Source of the DNA: Lentilitoribacter sp039986595
GTDB lineage: Bacteria; Pseudomonadota; Alphaproteobacteria; Rhizobiales; Rhizobiaceae
Length of the DNA stretch: 64,000 nt
Assembly (NCBI GenBank): GCA_039986595.1
Contig: JBDWQJ010000004.1
Location: 434,001-498,000 of the forward strand
Reading direction: 5' to 3'
Shown piece after piece: positions 53,162 to 62,532 of this stretch. Position 1 is the first letter of the stretch; each line of letters begins with the position of its first letter. Below the pieces are notes generated by a model. That model saw only the letters and a list, made by a program, of their open reading frames with translations. It had not been told where the DNA came from and did no database searches. The position numbers and the translations under genes were made by a program.

Positions 53162-54016
53162 ATGAGCCAGAACCTTACTGACCTTGAAAACACAATCGAA
53201 GCTGCATTTGACGCACGCGATGAAATTACACCTTCAACAAAGGGTGAAACACGCGAAGCCATCGAAGAAGCCTTGGAAATTCTAGATAACGGAACTGCTC
53301 GCGTTGCAGCCCGTCAGGACAATGGTGATTGGCACGTTAATCAGTGGCTGAAAAAAGCTGTACTTTTGGGTTTCCGCATCAAGGATATGGAACCACAATC
53401 TGGCGGACCACAAGGCACAACTTGGTGGGACAAAGTTGATAGCAAGTTCAAAGGCTGGAACGACGACAATTGGAAATCAGCAGGTTTCCGCGCTGTGCCA
53501 AATGCTGTTGTGCGTAAATCAGCGTTTATCGCGCCAAATGTTGTTCTCATGCCATCTTTTGTAAATTTGGGTGCATATGTTGACGAAGGTACAATGGTAG
53601 ATACATGGGCAACAGTTGGTTCATGTGCGCAAATTGGTAAAAACGTACACCTTTCTGGTGGTGTCGGCATCGGTGGCGTGTTGGAGCCAATGCAGGCTGG
53701 TCCAACAATCATTGAAGATAATTGCTTTATCGGTGCGCGTTCTGAAGTTGTTGAAGGCTGTATTGTCCGCGAAGGCTCAGTATTGGGTATGGGCGTATTT
53801 ATCGGCAAATCAACGAAAATCGTGAACCGTGCAACAGGCGAGATCACTTATGGTGAAGTACCGCCATATTCAGTTGTTGTTGCTGGTTCATTGGCATCCG
53901 ATAAAACCATGGGTAATGGCCAACCTGCACCAAACCTATATTGCGCCGTGATTGTGAAACAAGTGGATGCACAAACACGTTCAAAAACTGGTATCAACGA
54001 GCTGCTAAGAGACTAA
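53162..54016 (+). CDS. dapD: Tetrahydrodipicolinate N-succinyltransferase
   Basis: 284 residues with left-handed beta-helix hexapeptide repeats (about 115-235: VGSCAQIGKNVHLSGGVGIG) and the C-terminal VPPYSVVVAGS. It makes N-succinyl-2-amino-6-ketopimelate in the lysine/diaminopimelate pathway. Ends one base before dapE starts, so both are in one operon. AGGAAAGAC precedes the ATG. Confidence 0.95.
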   Translation: MSQNLTDLENTIEAAFDARDEITPSTKGETREAIEEALEILDNGTARVAARQDNGDWHVNQWLKKAVLLGFRIKDMEPQSGGPQGTTWWDKVDSKFKGWNDDNWKSAGFRAVPNAVVRKSAFIAPNVVLMPSFVNLGAYVDEGTMVDTWATVGSCAQIGKNVHLSGGVGIGGVLEPMQAGPTIIEDNCFIGARSEVVEGCIVREGSVLGMGVFIGKSTKIVNRATGEITYGEVPPYSVVVAGSLASDKTMGNGQPAPNLYCAVIVKQVDAQTRSKTGINELLRD

Positions 54017-54017
54017 T

Positions 54018-55199
54018 ATGCCTGAACTAAATGCGGTCACACTGCTTCAAGATTTGATTAAATGCCCTTCTGTTACTCCTTTAGAAGGAGGGGCGCTGCA
54101 ATATCTTGAAAATGTTTTAAAACCTCTTGGTTTTAAAGTTGAGCGCATCGTATTTAGTGAAGATGGTCAGCCTGATGTTGAGAACCTTTATGCCCGTTAT
54201 GGAGATAAAAGCCCTCACTTAATGTTCGCCGGCCATACCGATGTTGTACCAACTGGCGATGAAGCCAGTTGGACCCACGCGCCATTTTCTGCTGAAATTG
54301 ATAATGGCGAAATTTATGGCCGCGGCGCTGTTGATATGAAGGGCGGTATCGCCTGCTTTATCGCAGCATTTTCAAGCTACCTTAGCGAAAACCCAGAATT
54401 TGATGGATCCGTTTCGCTTCTCATTACAGGTGATGAAGAAGGTCCTGCGGTCAACGGCACAGAAAAACTTCTCAAACATGCCGCCAAGAATGGTGAGACA
54501 TGGGATGCTTGTATTGTTGGAGAACCAACAAATCCCAATGAACTTGGCGATATGATTAAAATCGGTCGCCGTGGCTCTATGTCGGCGCGTGTAAGCGTAA
54601 ACGGCAAGCAAGGTCATGTGGCTTATCCGCATTTGGCCGATAATCCGGTTACCAGCGCAACCACTTTGATGAGTGTACTCATGCAGCCGCCTCTTGATGA
54701 GGGAACTGCTGAATTTCCGCCAACAAATCTTGAAATTACCAGCGTTGATACAGGAAATCCTGCGCTCAACGTCATTCCGGGATCCACACAGTTTCAGTTT
54801 AATATCCGCTTTAATGATACCTGGAGCGAAGAAAGCCTTAAAGACGAGTTGCAGAAGCGTTTGAAAAGAGCGTCTGAAGATACCTCGCTTCGCCAAAAAT
54901 CAGAACCAATTGACTATGAAATTGAGTTTATCAACCGCGTCAGCCCCGCGTTTTTGACCAAAGATGAAAAGCTTATTCAAACAATGCAGTCTGCTGTCTC
55001 AACAGCTATTGGCAAGACACCCGATATTTCAACAACGGGCGGCACATCTGATGCGCGCTTTATTAAGGACTTCTGTCCAGTGATTGAATTTGGCCTTGTG
55101 GGTCAGACCATGCACATGATTGACGAACGCGCAGCAGTGTCGGATGTTGAAGGCTTGGCGAAGGTTTATCAAGAATTTATCAAACAGTGGTTTGGCTAA
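54018..55199 (+). CDS. dapE: Succinyl-diaminopimelate desuccinylase
   Basis: 393-residue M20 metallopeptidase. Zinc ligands in FAGHTDVVPTGD (about 68), GRGAVDMKGG (about 101), GDEEGPAVNGT with the catalytic Glu (about 137), and the C-terminal THMIDE-like segment TMHMIDERA (about 370). It removes succinate to give LL-diaminopimelate for lysine and cell wall. Follows dapD. Confidence 0.95.
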   Translation: MPELNAVTLLQDLIKCPSVTPLEGGALQYLENVLKPLGFKVERIVFSEDGQPDVENLYARYGDKSPHLMFAGHTDVVPTGDEASWTHAPFSAEIDNGEIYGRGAVDMKGGIACFIAAFSSYLSENPEFDGSVSLLITGDEEGPAVNGTEKLLKHAAKNGETWDACIVGEPTNPNELGDMIKIGRRGSMSARVSVNGKQGHVAYPHLADNPVTSATTLMSVLMQPPLDEGTAEFPPTNLEITSVDTGNPALNVIPGSTQFQFNIRFNDTWSEESLKDELQKRLKRASEDTSLRQKSEPIDYEIEFINRVSPAFLTKDEKLIQTMQSAVSTAIGKTPDISTTGGTSDARFIKDFCPVIEFGLVGQTMHMIDERAAVSDVEGLAKVYQEFIKQWFG

Positions 55200-55200
55200 C

Positions 55201-55815
55201 ATGCAAGATAAGGGCCCTGCAAAGATAACACGATTGGCCGAAGCCGGCTATTACTTGCGTATTATCTTGCTGGTATTGCAGAATAAATCTGATAATGCAC
55301 GCGGCTTTTATCTGCCAAACGCCAGTGTCTTTCGTTCATTTTATGCGTTTATCTGGTGTTTACCCGCACAGCTATTTATGTGGTCATTACTTTGGAGTAA
55401 ACTCACAAGCCAGGGTGACAGCAAGATCATCGACAAAACGGCGTTTTTGTTTCAGGTCGCAACATTTGATATCGTTGGATGGATCATGTCCGCTTGCGCG
55501 ATATTCATCATTTTATCGGCTGTGAATTTGAAAAAAGCTATTGTGCCGCTGATCATCGCATCCAACTGGTTTAGCCTTTTGGCGGTATATGTGTTTTTCA
55601 TCCCTGACACATTGTCGTATTTTCTCCCAGCCTTGAGCGACTTCATCGATGTCATTGATTTCATCGTCTATTTTACCGTGGTTGGGCTTTATTTTAGATT
55701 GGTCAAACACGTGCTCGGCGGTCAAAAAATGATGGCTTTTGCAATCACACTTGCGAGCGTGGTGATGGGATTGTTTTTATCCAGCATGGTCTTTCAGTCT
55801 GTCTTACAGACATAA
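55201..55815 (+). CDS. Integral membrane protein of unknown function
   Basis: 204 residues from the ATG right after the dapE stop. Three to five hydrophobic segments (about 50-70, 95-115, 120-140, 150-165 and 175-198). It resembles a family of uncharacterised alphaproteobacterial membrane proteins that accompany dapE; I cannot name it. The longer frame to 55120 overlaps dapE and is rejected. Ends in a strong terminator. Confidence 0.7.
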   Translation: MQDKGPAKITRLAEAGYYLRIILLVLQNKSDNARGFYLPNASVFRSFYAFIWCLPAQLFMWSLLWSKLTSQGDSKIIDKTAFLFQVATFDIVGWIMSACAIFIILSAVNLKKAIVPLIIASNWFSLLAVYVFFIPDTLSYFLPALSDFIDVIDFIVYFTVVGLYFRLVKHVLGGQKMMAFAITLASVVMGLFLSSMVFQSVLQT

Positions 55816-55816
55816 A

Positions 55817-55839
55817 AAAGCCCGCTTGAAGCGGGCTTT
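55817..55839. terminator. Bidirectional terminator between the dapDE operon and cheW
   Basis: AAAGCCCGC (55817-55825), loop TTGAA, GCGGGCTTT (55831-55839), flanked by A-runs on both sides as read on the + strand; works for both convergent units. Confidence 0.85.
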
Positions 55840-55862
55840 AAAAATAATAATTAGATATAAAA

Positions 55863-56330
55863 TTAAGCTGCTAGCTCTTCCACATCTGGGAATAGTGAAT
55901 CCAGCTCAAGGTAACAGATCATTTGATCGTCTACTGGGATGATTGCGCGTGTGAGTGAGCGTTCAGCTTCTGGCAACACATCTGGTGCAGGCTGCAAGCT
56001 GTCTTCTTTCACTGTAATCATGTCTGATACGTTTTCAACTAAAAGACCAACAAGCTTATCGGCAATGTTTGTCACAATAATCGCGCTGCGCTCTGTTGGT
56101 TTAATCGGTGAGAGACCAAGGCGGATTGCCATATCAATCACAGGAATAACGGAACCACGTAGGTTGATTACACCCAATACATGTTTCGGCGAATGCGGTA
56201 GCATGGTCGATGGTGCCCAGCCACGAATTTCGCGAACAGCCATAATATTGACGCAGAAAACCTGGTCACCAAGGTGAAATGAGATAATCTCGATTTGGCC
56301 AGATTCTTTTACATCTGTTTGTTCGTTCAT
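55863..56330 (-). CDS. cheW: CheW-type chemotaxis coupling protein
   Basis: 155 residues of CheW: EIISFHLGDQVFCVNIMAVREI and VLGVINLRGSVIPVIDM (about 55-72), then IIVTNIADKLVGLLVENVSDM. It links receptors to the CheA kinase. No cheA, receptor or other chemotaxis gene is adjacent, so it is a lone copy. ATG follows GGAG. Confidence 0.92.
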   Translation of the reverse strand: MNEQTDVKESGQIEIISFHLGDQVFCVNIMAVREIRGWAPSTMLPHSPKHVLGVINLRGSVIPVIDMAIRLGLSPIKPTERSAIIVTNIADKLVGLLVENVSDMITVKEDSLQPAPDVLPEAERSLTRAIIPVDDQMICYLELDSLFPDVEELAA

Positions 56331-56621
56331 AATGAAATCTCCAAAATTGAATTCGTTGAACCGAGCTAGATTTGTAAACCGCGCGCCCGGGATCTAATTT
56401 AAATTGCCACCATTACTATCTTTGGATACGCGAAAAAGCAGACACCTAAAATTTCATATGGGAAACATGCATGCTGGATTATCAGCGGTCCGTTGAGCGT
56501 CATGCTTGGGTCTCAGTTTAGACAACGAGCCCCCGGATTTATTCATAATGCCGTTACACAGTTTCAAATTTATTAATTTTGTAAACTAATTTTTATGACT
56601 GGTGCGAAGCTGGCGTTATGA

Positions 56622-57221
56622 TTAGGCCTTGTTTTGCAGCCCTTTTGCATAGGTTTGAACAAATTCAACAAGCTGGAGTTTAAGCATATCTTTGGGAATG
56701 GATATAAAACGCTCTTGGAGATTAATTGTAATGATCCCGTGAACCGCAGAAAAAAGTGTTCGAACGAGGATAAACGCCTGCGCTTCATCCAGTTCAGGGC
56801 GCAGTTTTAACAAAGGTGCGATAAGAGTTAAAAATGTTGCATTGGTCTGCTCAGTATACCAATCCGGGATTGGCGCGTTATCTTGCATGGTGTGCCCAAA
56901 CAAAGATGTCCATAAATTATAATGCGCGTAGGCAAAGTTCATATAGTTCACTGCAAGATTTGCAAGCGCCGCCTCGGCATCTTGGTCCTCAACAATGCTA
57001 GTTGAGATGTCTTCTTTTAGCATTTCAAGAACACGGCTGTTCACGTGCAGGATTAAGTCATCCAGATCTTGATATGCATTATATAAGCTACCCAAGGAGC
57101 AACCCGCATCTTTAGCGATATCTCGCGCGCGCAAACCAGTTAAGCCATCTTGATTGATGCGCTCAAAAGCTGAATCAAATACCTTTTGCTTTAATAAACT
57201 ACGTTTTTCGTCTTGTTTCAT
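56622..57221 (-). CDS. TetR-type repressor of the adjacent lipid gene
   Basis: 199 residues from the ATG at 57221 (a TTG four codons upstream is the alternative). N-terminal HTH at about 25-60: GLTGLRARDIAKDAGCSLGSLYNAYQDLDD. Ligand domain follows. It is divergent from the acyltransferase/acyl-ACP synthetase fusion and faces three palindromes, so it probably represses both genes and responds to an acyl or lipid ligand. Confidence 0.88.
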   Translation of the reverse strand: MKQDEKRSLLKQKVFDSAFERINQDGLTGLRARDIAKDAGCSLGSLYNAYQDLDDLILHVNSRVLEMLKEDISTSIVEDQDAEAALANLAVNYMNFAYAHYNLWTSLFGHTMQDNAPIPDWYTEQTNATFLTLIAPLLKLRPELDEAQAFILVRTLFSAVHGIITINLQERFISIPKDMLKLQLVEFVQTYAKGLQNKA

Positions 57222-57238
57222 AACATTTACCAAATTAA

Positions 57239-57306
57239 TGAACGCCGTTCATTTTATACTTGAACAATGTTCATTTTTCATTTATTAGATAATTGAACAC
57301 TGTTCA
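57239..57306. promoter_or_regulatory. Three phased TetR operators
   Basis: TGAACGCCGTTCA (57239-57251), TGAACAATGTTCA (57261-57273) and TGAACACTGTTCA (57294-57306). Each is TGAAC-N3-GTTCA. Start-to-start distances are 22 and 33 bases, multiples of 11, so all lie on one face of the helix. They sit between the divergent repressor and the fusion gene. Confidence 0.85.
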
Positions 57307-57406
57307 TAAAATGAATTTATGACCTATGCAAGTTAATTGACCCTCGTTACTAAAGATAACCCAAATTTTACTTGCATAAGGTCAAATTAAACGGAAAGCT
57401 CATGCG

Positions 57407-60400
57407 ATGAAACATAATTTGATGACTTCAAAGTGGTTTGCACCTTTATTTTGGACGCAATTTTTATCTGCTTTTAATGACAATCTTGTCAAAAATACCC
57501 TTATATTTCTCATTTTATTCCAACTATCTGCCGCAGAAGCGGGCGCAATGGTTACAATTGCAAGTGCTGTTTTAATTCTCCCTTTCTTGTTCTTTTCAGC
57601 CATTGGTGGAGAAATAGCTGATAAATATGATAAGGCTCGCGTTGCTGAAAGGCTTAAATTTATCGAGATTGGTGCTGCAATCGTTGCGATCATCGGCATC
57701 GCACTGTCATCCATACCCATTTTAATGACAGCGCTCTTTCTGTTTGGCTTTGTTTCGGCCTTATTCGGGCCCGTTAAATACGGGATCTTGCCGGATCATA
57801 TTGAAACCGCCGCATTACCCAAAGCTAATGCATGGGTGGAAGCAGGAACATTCCTCGCCATTTTAGGTGGAACAATCGTTGCAGGCATCGCTTTTGACGG
57901 CGAAGCAGGTATCTGGGTATTCGGCCCCATAATGATGATCTTTTCCATCTCATGTTGGATCTTTAGCCGATACATTCCGCAAACTGGGCCTGCCGAACCT
58001 GATCTTAAAATCGATCGTAATATTCTTGGTTCAACCATTCGACTTTTGAAAGAATTAAAACAGGATAGCCGTATCTTTCATGCTGCTTGGATGGTCTCTT
58101 GGTTCTGGGTAATCGGCGCAATCGTTTTGTCCTTAATGCCGACATTTGTAAAACAAACATTGGGTGGCCATGAAATTGCTGTGACTGCGTATTTGGCAAT
58201 CTTTGCGATCTTTATCGGCATTGGTTCAGCGCTTGCTGCATGGATGTCTGCAGGACGCATTAATCTTATTCTTGCGCCGATTGGCACATTGTTACTCGCG
58301 GTATTCTTAACCGATCTCGCTGTCGTTTTATGGAATTTAGAACCTCAAACACCTGTTAATACGTTGAGTGATTTTTTTGCTAAGGACAACACCCTCCATA
58401 TCGCGTTTGATTTGGCAGGACTAGCAATCGCTGGTGCATTTTTGGTCGTTCCAACCTTTACCGCCGTGCAAGCATGGGCTCCTGTAAAAAACCGCGCGCG
58501 TATTGTAGCTGCGGTGAACGTTTTAAATTCGCTCTTCATCGTTACAGGTATCGCGATCATTGCTGGTTTACAGGCTGCAGGCATTGGGATTGCGGAACTT
58601 CTCATCGCCCTTGGTGTGATTAACCTCATCGTTGCCGTGTTGATGCTGATCTATCTTCCAACCAATCCATTGCGTGATTTGATCTCAGTTATCCTGCGAG
58701 CTTTTCACCGTATGGAAATTGAAGGCTTGGAAAATGTTGAAAAAGCAGGTGACGCGCCAATTATTGCGCTTAATCACGTGAGCTATTTAGATGGCGGCTT
58801 AGCGCTTGCCTTAACTGAAAAAGAACCAATGTTTGCGGTTGATGATAAAGTTGCACAAAAGTGGTGGGTTAAACCATTCTTGAAGCTATGTAACTTCATG
58901 CCGCTTGATCCAACAAAACCAATGGCAACCCGCACGCTGATTAATTCTGTTCATAGTGGTAATCCATTGGTTATTTTCCCAGAAGGTCGGATTACGGTCA
59001 CAGGCAGCTTGATGAAAGTTTATGATGGTGCAGCTATGGTTGCCGATAAAACAGGGGCTTTGGTGTTACCTGTGCGCATTGATGGGTTAGAGCGTAGTTT
59101 CTTCTCACGCTTGTCAAAGCATGGCATCCGCCGTTCGCTGTTCCCCAAAGTCAAAGTAACAATTTTAGAGCCGCGCAGTCTTGAAGTTGATCCTGAACTT
59201 AAAGGTAAACAACGCCGGATGGCGGCAGGTGCTGCTTTATATGAGATCATGTCTGAGCTCGTATTTGAAGCAACGGATATGACGCAAACTATCCCGGAAA
59301 AGCTTATACAGTCTGCTAAACAAATCGGCATGGGGAAATTGGCTGTTCAAGATCCGATTACCGGCGAGTTAAGTTTTGGCAAGCTGCTTACAGGCGCAAA
59401 AGTTCTGGCCTATAAATTTGAAACAATCCTACCCAGTGAAACAAATATCGGCGTGATGTTGCCCAACGCAAATGGATCTGCTGCCACGGTATTTGGTCTT
59501 ATGTATGCTGGTAAAGTGCCTGCTATGATCAACTTTTCAGGTGGCGCGAGCAATATATTATCTGCCTGTCAGGCCGCTGAAGTGAAAACTGTTTTATCTT
59601 CGCGCGCGTTCATAACTCAGGCGAAGCTTGAAGATGTCGTGGCTGCGATTGAAAAGCACGTAACTATTATTTGGCTTGATGATTTACGCAAAGACATCAC
59701 CACTCTTGATAAAATCCGTGGCCTTTTGACCAAAACCAAAGTCCTGCACAAACGCAAGGTGGATGATCCGGCGGTAATCTTGTTTACATCTGGTTCAGAA
59801 GGCAAGCCAAAAGGTGTGCTTCTCACACATCGAAATATTTTAACAAATGTGGCGCAAGCCGCAGCACGGATTGATTTTAATCCATCAGATAAGCTGTTTA
59901 ACGTGCTGCCAATCTTTCATTCATTTGGCATGACTGCTGGTTTGATCTTACCGTTGGTCTCAGGTGTTCCTGTTTATATGTATCCATCTCCACTGCATTA
60001 TCGCGTGATCCCAGAGTTGATCTATGCATCTAATGCGACAATCCTGTTTGGGACTGATACATTCCTCACCGGCTATGCAAAAACTGCAAATTCATATGAT
60101 TTCCGCTCGTTACGTTACTGTTTCTCCGGTGCTGAACCGGTTAAAGCATCCACACAATCGCTTTATATGGAAAAGTTTGGCGTGCGTATCCTAGAAGGCT
60201 ATGGCGTGACTGAAACCGCTCCGGTGATTGCCCTTAACACTCCAATGCACAATCGCATGGGCACAGTTGGCCGTTTAATTCCAGGTATTGAATATCGTAT
60301 CGAACCTGTACCGGGCATTGATGAAGGTGGCAGGCTTTTCGTTAAGGGCGGCAACATCATGGCGGGTTATTTACATGCAGATAATCCCGGCGTTTTAGCG

Positions 60401-60808
60401 CCGACACCGGGTGGTTGGCATGATACGGGTGATATCGTCACGATGGATGATGAGGGTTTTATCACAATACGCGGTCGCGCCAAACGTTTTGCCAAGATTG
60501 CTGGTGAAATGGTGTCATTAGCCGCCGTTGAAAAACTTGCAGGTGCGTTATGGCCGAATGATTTAACGGTCGTGGTCTCTGTTCCTGACGACAAAAAAGG
60601 TGAGCGATTGATCCTCATGACTGAAGCTGAAAATGCGGACCGTCCCAGCTTTATGGCATATGCCAAAGCGCAACATGCAATGGATTTGATGATCCCTGCT
60701 GAGGTGCGGGTTGGCGAAGTGCCTATCTTAGGCAGCGGCAAGATTGATTTTGTCAGAGCGCGGGAATGGGTTCTCAATCCCGAACTTGCAGGAAAAATGG
60801 ATGCCTAA
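57407..60808 (+). CDS. MFS transporter - acyltransferase - acyl-ACP synthetase fusion (LplT-Aas type)
   Basis: 1133 residues in one chain. About 1-420 is a major facilitator with 12 segments (FNDNLVKNTLIFLILFQL start), like LplT, the lysophospholipid flippase. About 430-620 is a PlsC acyltransferase with NHVSYLDGG (about 455) and FPEGRITV (about 524). About 640-1130 is an AMP-forming acyl-ACP synthetase with FTSGSEGKPKG (about 792), GYGVTETAP (about 931) and KIDFVRA at the end. In E. coli lplT and aas are neighbours; here they are fused, and such proteins are widespread in alphaproteobacteria. It brings in lysophospholipids and re-acylates them. Repressed by the adjacent TetR. Confidence 0.9.
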   Translation: MKHNLMTSKWFAPLFWTQFLSAFNDNLVKNTLIFLILFQLSAAEAGAMVTIASAVLILPFLFFSAIGGEIADKYDKARVAERLKFIEIGAAIVAIIGIALSSIPILMTALFLFGFVSALFGPVKYGILPDHIETAALPKANAWVEAGTFLAILGGTIVAGIAFDGEAGIWVFGPIMMIFSISCWIFSRYIPQTGPAEPDLKIDRNILGSTIRLLKELKQDSRIFHAAWMVSWFWVIGAIVLSLMPTFVKQTLGGHEIAVTAYLAIFAIFIGIGSALAAWMSAGRINLILAPIGTLLLAVFLTDLAVVLWNLEPQTPVNTLSDFFAKDNTLHIAFDLAGLAIAGAFLVVPTFTAVQAWAPVKNRARIVAAVNVLNSLFIVTGIAIIAGLQAAGIGIAELLIALGVINLIVAVLMLIYLPTNPLRDLISVILRAFHRMEIEGLENVEKAGDAPIIALNHVSYLDGGLALALTEKEPMFAVDDKVAQKWWVKPFLKLCNFMPLDPTKPMATRTLINSVHSGNPLVIFPEGRITVTGSLMKVYDGAAMVADKTGALVLPVRIDGLERSFFSRLSKHGIRRSLFPKVKVTILEPRSLEVDPELKGKQRRMAAGAALYEIMSELVFEATDMTQTIPEKLIQSAKQIGMGKLAVQDPITGELSFGKLLTGAKVLAYKFETILPSETNIGVMLPNANGSAATVFGLMYAGKVPAMINFSGGASNILSACQAAEVKTVLSSRAFITQAKLEDVVAAIEKHVTIIWLDDLRKDITTLDKIRGLLTKTKVLHKRKVDDPAVILFTSGSEGKPKGVLLTHRNILTNVAQAAARIDFNPSDKLFNVLPIFHSFGMTAGLILPLVSGVPVYMYPSPLHYRVIPELIYASNATILFGTDTFLTGYAKTANSYDFRSLRYCFSGAEPVKASTQSLYMEKFGVRILEGYGVTETAPVIALNTPMHNRMGTVGRLIPGIEYRIEPVPGIDEGGRLFVKGGNIMAGYLHADNPGVLAPTPGGWHDTGDIVTMDDEGFITIRGRAKRFAKIAGEMVSLAAVEKLAGALWPNDLTVVVSVPDDKKGERLILMTEAENADRPSFMAYAKAQHAMDLMIPAEVRVGEVPILGSGKIDFVRAREWVLNPELAGKMDA

Positions 60809-61554
60809 TAGTCAACGCGCATAAAATATAATCCATAGGGCGGAGCCACTGGTCCACAGGCGCTCCGCTCTTTTGCTTCTAGCGCTTGCGTAACATCATC
60901 TGGCGTCCAGCGGTTTTCGCCTACCTTGCGCAAAGTTCCCGCAAATGATCTGATTTGATTGTGTAAAAAACCTCGCGCGGATGCGTGTATTTCAACAAGA
61001 TCCCCATCATCTTTTGTAATGACGTCCAATCGATCCATCGTGCGCACGGGGCTCTTTGCCTGACATTGAACGGATCGAAAAGTAGTAAAGTCATGTTGGC
61101 CGACAAGGCGTTGTGCTGCCTCATGCATTTTGGCCACATCCAATTGATGTGAGACTTGCCACATACGATTGCGCTCTAAGGTCAATGGCGCACGTCGACA
61201 CCAAAATTTATATATATAATGCCTTTTTTTGGCAGAAAATCGCGCATCAAAATCATCAGGCACCGTCTGTGAAGATAAGATTGCAACCCGATCACCTTGT
61301 GCTCTTAAATGCGCATTGATCGCGCTTTGAACCGTCTCATCAGAATAGTCATTGTCAACGGCGAAATGCGCGACTTGCCCACGCGCATGAACACCTGCAT
61401 CGGTGCGTCCTGAGCCCGAAACGGTTACATTTTGACCTGAAAACTTGTAAATTGCTTGTTCAATTGCTTCCTGAATAGTTGGCACATCAGGCTGTCGCTG
61501 CCAACCAGCATATCCTGTTCCGTCATATTCAATTGTGATTTTATATTTAGGCAT
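60805..61554 (-). CDS. truA: tRNA pseudouridine synthase A
   Basis: 249 residues. Active-site motif SGRTDAGVHARGQVAHF with the catalytic Asp (about 53), plus KITIEYDGTGYAGWQRQ at the N-terminus. It modifies U38-40 in the anticodon arm. Its stop overlaps the fusion gene by four bases. Confidence 0.95.
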   Translation of the reverse strand: MPKYKITIEYDGTGYAGWQRQPDVPTIQEAIEQAIYKFSGQNVTVSGSGRTDAGVHARGQVAHFAVDNDYSDETVQSAINAHLRAQGDRVAILSSQTVPDDFDARFSAKKRHYIYKFWCRRAPLTLERNRMWQVSHQLDVAKMHEAAQRLVGQHDFTTFRSVQCQAKSPVRTMDRLDVITKDDGDLVEIHASARGFLHNQIRSFAGTLRKVGENRWTPDDVTQALEAKERSACGPVAPPYGLYFMRVDY

Positions 61555-61563
61555 AGACCCGCT

Positions 61564-62499
61564 TTAGCTTAGTTTTGTGCCTTTTGGAATGGAATTACCG
61601 CGCAAAAACTCATTGATTTGCATTGGCTTTGATCCCGCTTTTTGAAGTTCAACTGGAGCAATCGCACCTTCACCGCATGCAATTGTAAGTGCGTCATCGA
61701 TCACAGCTCCAGCTTCGCCATTGTCAACATGATCAACATATTCGCAAGCTAAAACCTTCACTCGGGCAGCCTTTTTGCCTTCACCCAATTCAAACCATGC
61801 ACCAGGAAAAGGGGATAATCCCATAATGTGTTTGTGAACACTTGTCCCATCTTTTGAGAAATCTATCCGTGTTTCAGATTTTTCGATCTTCTTGGCGTAA
61901 GTGACACCTTCCTCTGATTGCTCAGTGAGCGTTAACTCGCCTGCTTCGAGCATTTCCATAGCTTTGACGGCAAGAGGACCACTTATTTCCATCAATTGAT
62001 CGTGCAAAATACCTGCTGTTGTGGTGGGCGTGATTGCAATTTTTTCAACAAGTGCGACCGGACCTGTATCTAACCCTTCACCCATTTGCATGATCATCAT
62101 CCCCGTCTCATTATCACCAGCCATGATAGCGCGTTGAATAGGCGCAGCACCGCGCCAGCGCGGTAGCAGCGACGCATGACCGTTAAAACAGCCATGTTTG
62201 GGACTTTCTAAAATCTCTTTTGGTAACAACATGCCATAGGCAACAACAACGGCGACATCGGCCTTAAGAGCATCAAACTTTGCTTGCTCTTCTGCGCTTT
62301 TCAGACTTGTGGGGATGCGAACTTCAATTCCATGTTCTTCCGCTTTTAATTGAACAGGCGATGGTTTTAATTCCAGCCCTCTACGACCCGCGGGCCTTGG
62401 CGGCTGGGTATAGACACATATGATCTCATGGCCTGCATCAATTAATGCCTGAAGGGTAGCAACCGAAAACTCTGGCGTGCCCATGAAAACGATACGCAT
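61564..62499 (-). CDS. fmt: Methionyl-tRNA formyltransferase
   Basis: 311 residues. N-terminal FMGTPEFSV, the formyl-transfer core CFNGHASLLPRWRGAAPIQ (about 104-122) with the catalytic Asn-His, and GEGLDTGP (about 142). C-terminal tRNA-binding domain. It formylates initiator Met-tRNA. It lies between truA and def with short gaps, as usual in Rhizobiales. Confidence 0.95.
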   Translation of the reverse strand: MRIVFMGTPEFSVATLQALIDAGHEIICVYTQPPRPAGRRGLELKPSPVQLKAEEHGIEVRIPTSLKSAEEQAKFDALKADVAVVVAYGMLLPKEILESPKHGCFNGHASLLPRWRGAAPIQRAIMAGDNETGMMIMQMGEGLDTGPVALVEKIAITPTTTAGILHDQLMEISGPLAVKAMEMLEAGELTLTEQSEEGVTYAKKIEKSETRIDFSKDGTSVHKHIMGLSPFPGAWFELGEGKKAARVKVLACEYVDHVDNGEAGAVIDDALTIACGEGAIAPVELQKAGSKPMQINEFLRGNSIPKGTKLS

Positions 62500-62532
62500 A
62501 AGCTGCTTCCTCCAAAATAATAGAATTTAATA

